Origin: Actinomycetota bacterium
GTDB taxonomy: Bacteria > Actinomycetota > Thermoleophilia > Solirubrobacterales > Solirubrobacteraceae
Direction of reading: 5' to 3'
Assembly: GCA_019348575.1 (NCBI GenBank)
Contig: JAHWJE010000129.1
Span: 1 to 5,709, forward strand
DNA: 5,709 nucleotides
Under the pieces are notes generated by a model, which was not told where the DNA came from, did not search any database, and saw nothing but the letters and a program-made list of their open reading frames with translations. Each line of letters starts with the position of its first letter. Within the stretch, counting starts at the first letter, position 1. Positions 3,876 to 5,709 of the stretch are shown one piece after another. The translations under genes and the position numbers were made by a program.

Positions 3876-5109
3876 CGGCGACCCGCGCCGCGGCCACCCC
3901 GTTGCCGGCTTCGGCCGCGCAGCCCAGGCGCTGGAGCGGCGGGTGTGGCGCGACGATCGTCTGGCCGGCGCTGCCTTCGTGGCTGCCCTGGTCGGAGTAC
4001 CCGCGGCGTGCACCTGGGCGATTGACCGTCGCGTCGCATCTGGCTGGGGCCGCGTTGCGCTGCGCGCCGGCGTGACGTGGGCCGCGCTCGGCGGGCGGTC
4101 GCTGCGGCGGGAGGCATCCGGCATCGCGGCCGCGCTCGGGCGCGACGACCTTGCACAGGCACGGCGGCGACTGCCTGCGCTCGTCGGACGCGACCCCTGG
4201 AAGCTCGACGCAGGTGAGATCAGCCGCGCGGTCGTCGAGTCGGTCGCGGAGAACACGAGCGACGCTGTCGTGGCGCCGTTGGTGTGGGGGTCGCTCGCGG
4301 GGCCGGCGGCGATCGTTGCGTACCGCTGCGCGAACACACTCGACGCGATGGTCGGGCACCGAAGTGCCCGGTACCAACGTTTCGGCTGGGCCGCCGCGCG
4401 GCTCGACGACGTGCTGAACTGGCTGCCGGCGCGGCTCGGCGCGGCAGTGACTGGTGCGGTCGCGCCCGCTGTCGACGGCAGCCCGCGGGCGGCCTGGTCC
4501 GCCGCCGTGCGCGACGGGGGCAACCACCCCAGTCCGAACGCAGGCCGGATGGAGGCCGCGTTCGCCGGCGCGCTGTCGGTGCGTCTGGGCGGCACGAACG
4601 TCTACGGCGACCGTGTGGAGGTCCGCGGCCCGCTGGGTGGCGGAGCATCGCCCGACGCCACCACCATCACTCGGGCCGTGCGCCTGTCGAAGGTGGTCGG
4701 CGCGGCGGTCGCGGTGCTCGCGCTGGTCGGGTCGCTGGCCGGGATGAGCCTGCTGCTCGCGCGGGACGCCCTGCCCGGCGACGCCCTGTACGGCTTCAAG
4801 CGCACCGCGGAGGCCGCCTCCCTCGGCCTCACCTTCGGCGACGAGTCCAAGGCGCTCAAGCACCTCGAGGTGCCGACCGCGGATCCGTCGCTGAATAGAC
4901 TGTTCCGACCGCCGGCGAGGTTGCGGCGTCAGGCCCGGACCCCCACCGACGGGGGTTGCAAAGCCGCCTGCTGGACTTCACCCATGCGCTGCGCCGTGCC
5001 GGGGTGCCGGTGGCGGTCAGCGACGGGCTGGACGCCATGCGCGCGACCGCCGAGGTCGACCTGCTGTCGCGCCGGCAACTGCACGAGGCGCTCGCCGCGA
5101 CGATGGTGA
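3637..5109 (+). CDS. Mosaic ORF: MscS-like N-terminus, CbiB core, DUF5667 fragment, out-of-frame tail
   Basis: A 490-residue reading frame that does not match one protein family. Residues 1 to ~72 resemble the first membrane helices of an MscS-type small-conductance channel. Residues ~81-355 are a nearly complete CbiB (adenosylcobinamide-phosphate synthase). Residues ~355-411 match a short part of DUF5667, which is found on actinobacterial anti-sigma-like proteins. From ~412 to the end the frame crosses an intergenic stretch and then overlaps the VWA gene in the wrong phase, giving Arg/Cys/Pro-rich non-protein sequence. The first two joins are in frame and both fall in hydrophobic helices, where unrelated proteins look alike. 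I read this as fused gene remnants (genomic deletions or an assembly join). A working MscS-CbiB fusion is possible in principle because only CbiB's first helix is replaced. The parts are listed separately below. Confidence 0.6.
   Translation: MSLQHLRDLLVDTDSVAGLAVTTLAIVFVAAGVRLLAVPLVRRRYADDQYRRYWSAKVVTYVIVAVALVALLLAPTLAAAGDPRRGHPVAGFGRAAQALERRVWRDDRLAGAAFVAALVGVPAACTWAIDRRVASGWGRVALRAGVTWAALGGRSLRREASGIAAALGRDDLAQARRRLPALVGRDPWKLDAGEISRAVVESVAENTSDAVVAPLVWGSLAGPAAIVAYRCANTLDAMVGHRSARYQRFGWAAARLDDVLNWLPARLGAAVTGAVAPAVDGSPRAAWSAAVRDGGNHPSPNAGRMEAAFAGALSVRLGGTNVYGDRVEVRGPLGGGASPDATTITRAVRLSKVVGAAVAVLALVGSLAGMSLLLARDALPGDALYGFKRTAEAASLGLTFGDESKALKHLEVPTADPSLNRLFRPPARLRRQARTPTDGGCKAACWTSPMRCAVPGCRWRSATGWTPCARPPRSTCCRAGNCTRRSPRRW
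3877..4710 (+). other. cbiB: Adenosylcobinamide-phosphate synthase (CbiB/CobD) core
   Basis: Residues ~81-358 of the mosaic ORF. CbiB is a membrane enzyme that attaches (R)-1-aminopropan-2-ol phosphate, or a related aminoalcohol, to adenosylcobyric acid in cobalamin synthesis. Visible family motifs in order are GDPRRGHPVAGFGR (81-94), RSLRREA (154-160), RAVVESVAENTSDAVVAP (197-214), NTLDAMVGHRS (233-243), RFGWAAARLDDVLNWLPARL (248-267), HPSPNAGRMEAAFAGAL (297-313) and LGGTNVYGDRVE (318-329). About 275 residues are present out of the usual ~300, lacking only the native start and last helix. No other cobalamin gene and no cobalamin riboswitch is near, so this is an orphan copy. Whether the piece is active with a foreign first helix is unknown. 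Confidence 0.85.
4711..4868 (+). other. DUF5667 (anti-sigma-like) fragment
   Basis: Residues ~359-411 of the mosaic ORF: a hydrophobic helix (LALVGSLAGMSLLLA), then DALPGDALYGFKRTAEAA and LGLTFGDESKALKHLEV. The A-L-P-G-D-x-L-Y-x-x-K-R motif after a membrane helix is the hallmark of DUF5667 proteins, which in Actinobacteria often follow ECF sigma factor genes. Only about 50 residues remain. The N-terminal cytosolic part that would bind a sigma factor and most of the C-terminal extracellular part are missing. The frame then runs into sequence that no longer fits the family. Confidence 0.6.
4896..4901 (+). promoter_or_regulatory. -10 box TAGACT upstream of the VWA gene
   Basis: TAGACT is a good TANNNT match and lies 54 bases before the TTG at 4956. 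Its first three bases are also an in-frame TAG stop for the VWA frame, so the VWA protein cannot begin further upstream. Six bases downstream, where other genes here have their start codon, the in-frame codon is ACC, so a leaderless start is not supported at this site. A 5' leader of about 48 bases is more likely. Confidence 0.4.
4939..4956 (+). promoter_or_regulatory. Hairpin covering the VWA ribosome-binding region
   Basis: ACCCCC (4939-4944), loop ACCGAC, GGGGGT (4951-4956) forms a perfect six-pair GC stem. It covers the only purine-rich stretch before the TTG start and the first base of that codon, so it could limit translation initiation. With no U-run it is unlikely to be a terminator. 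It might be chance in GC-rich DNA. Confidence 0.35.
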
Positions 5110-5709
5110 AGTCCGCCGGCCACCGCCCCGCGTTCGACACGTTGTTCGACGTCTACTTCCCCCCGCGGGGTGGGACGTCGCCGGAACATCACGAGGCGTC
5201 GGAGGATCGCGACGTCGGCGACTTCCTCGCGGAGCTCGTCGACGAGTTGCTGGAGGGTGACGACGCCGCGATTCGCCGGCTCGCGCACGAGGCGGTGGAG
5301 ACGTTCGGCCGCGTCGAGGGCCGCGACGGCGCCCCGGAGTACTTCTCGTACCGGGTGTTCCGCAACATCAACATCGCCGGCATCCTGCGCCGCGCGCTGA
5401 TGACTGCGGGGGAGAGCGACGACGCGCTGACGCAGCGGCTGCTCACCGACGAGCTGGAGCAGCGGCTGCGCCACTTCCGCGAGGAGATCGACGCGGAGAT
5501 CCGCCGGCGCATGGTGTTGCGCCGCGGCGCCGACGAGGTGGCGCGCAAGCTTGTGCGCGCGCTGCCGGAGGACGTCGACTTCTTCTCCGTCAGCGCCGAC
5601 GAGCAGGCCGAGATGCGCCGGGCGGTCAAGCCGCTGGCGCGCCGGCTCGCCACGCGGCTTGCGGTCAAGCGCAAGCGTGCGCGTCGCGGCCGCCTGGACA
5701 CCCGCCGCA
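4956..5709 (+). CDS. CoxE-like VWA-containing protein, N-terminal part (3' end outside window)
   Basis: Open to the right edge with 251 complete codons. The sequence matches the N-terminal helical region of actinobacterial VWA/CoxE-like proteins: LLDFTHALRRAGVPVAVSDG (5-24), LAATMVKSAGHRPAFDTLFD (46-65) leading into VYFPPRG (66-72), an acidic variable linker (~74-104), FGRVEGRDG (117-125), ALPEDVDFF (202-210) and LARRLATRLAVKRKRARRGR (227-246). The VWA metal-binding domain (DxSxS) would follow just past the window. Family members usually pair with a MoxR-type AAA+ ATPase and act in maturation or insertion of cofactor or metal centres, as with CO dehydrogenase CoxD/CoxE; no ATPase is visible here. 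TTG at 4956 is the only standard start between the in-frame TAG (4896-4898) and the conserved region. The mosaic ORF overlaps its first ~50 codons in another frame; that overlap is spurious. Confidence 0.85.
   Translation, partial: MQSRLLDFTHALRRAGVPVAVSDGLDAMRATAEVDLLSRRQLHEALAATMVKSAGHRPAFDTLFDVYFPPRGGTSPEHHEASEDRDVGDFLAELVDELLEGDDAAIRRLAHEAVETFGRVEGRDGAPEYFSYRVFRNINIAGILRRALMTAGESDDALTQRLLTDELEQRLRHFREEIDAEIRRRMVLRRGADEVARKLVRALPEDVDFFSVSADEQAEMRRAVKPLARRLATRLAVKRKRARRGRLDTRR

Noticed and set aside
3521..3876. Cobalamin riboswitch ahead of the CbiB segment
   Set aside because: No B12-box-like element is visible, and the region directly before CbiB is coding in the same frame.
3583..4863. 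426-codon minus-strand open frame opposite the CbiB region
   Set aside because: The CbiB motifs on the plus strand are unambiguous. The minus frame is Arg/Gly/Ala/Asp-rich shadow sequence.
4869..5106. C-terminal 79 residues of the mosaic ORF as a novel Cys/Arg-rich domain
   Set aside because: They are the out-of-phase reading of the intergenic stretch and the VWA gene, whose own frame carries clear family motifs.

Overview
The window is very GC-rich (roughly 70%), with G or C at nearly every third codon position. Short TANNNT-like -10 boxes often sit six bases before a start codon, which suggests leaderless transcripts. Together with the protein flavour (two-domain bacterial cystathionine beta-synthase, CbiB, the DUF5667 ALPGDALY motif, a CoxE-like VWA protein), this points to an actinobacterium, probably class Thermoleophilia (Solirubrobacterales). 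The taxonomic call is an inference from style, not from a marker gene.

Layout. Positions 1-159 hold the start of a minus-strand gene that leaves the window; its coding frame seems to switch part-way. Positions 218-2787 are a two-gene plus-strand transsulfuration operon. Cystathionine beta-synthase (catalytic PLP domain plus a CBS-domain pair) overlaps by four bases (ATGA) with a cystathionine gamma-synthase/gamma-lyase. Together they would interconvert homocysteine and cysteine through cystathionine, and the pairing favours the reverse direction (homocysteine to cysteine). Two small genes follow: a predicted lipoprotein (2842-3279) and a 64-residue lysine/proline-rich protein (3326-3520). Both appear to have leaderless promoters.

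The right half is abnormal. One long ORF (3637-5109) is a mosaic. It starts like the N-terminal membrane part of an MscS-type channel, continues in frame as a nearly complete adenosylcobinamide-phosphate synthase (CbiB), then continues in frame into a short DUF5667 (anti-sigma-like) fragment. It ends by reading the wrong frame of the next gene. That next gene (4956 to the right edge) is the N-terminal part of a CoxE-like VWA protein. Joins between unrelated families lie near 3840-3880, 4700-4730 and 4866-4890. The gamma-synthase also lacks about 20 residues found in most relatives, and two other places show coding frame hand-offs.

The simplest reading is that several segments have been lost between fragments, either by real deletions or by assembly of a fragmented dataset. 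A functional MscS-CbiB fusion is possible but less likely. I see no rRNA, tRNA, CRISPR array, insertion sequence, SAM riboswitch or cobalamin riboswitch.
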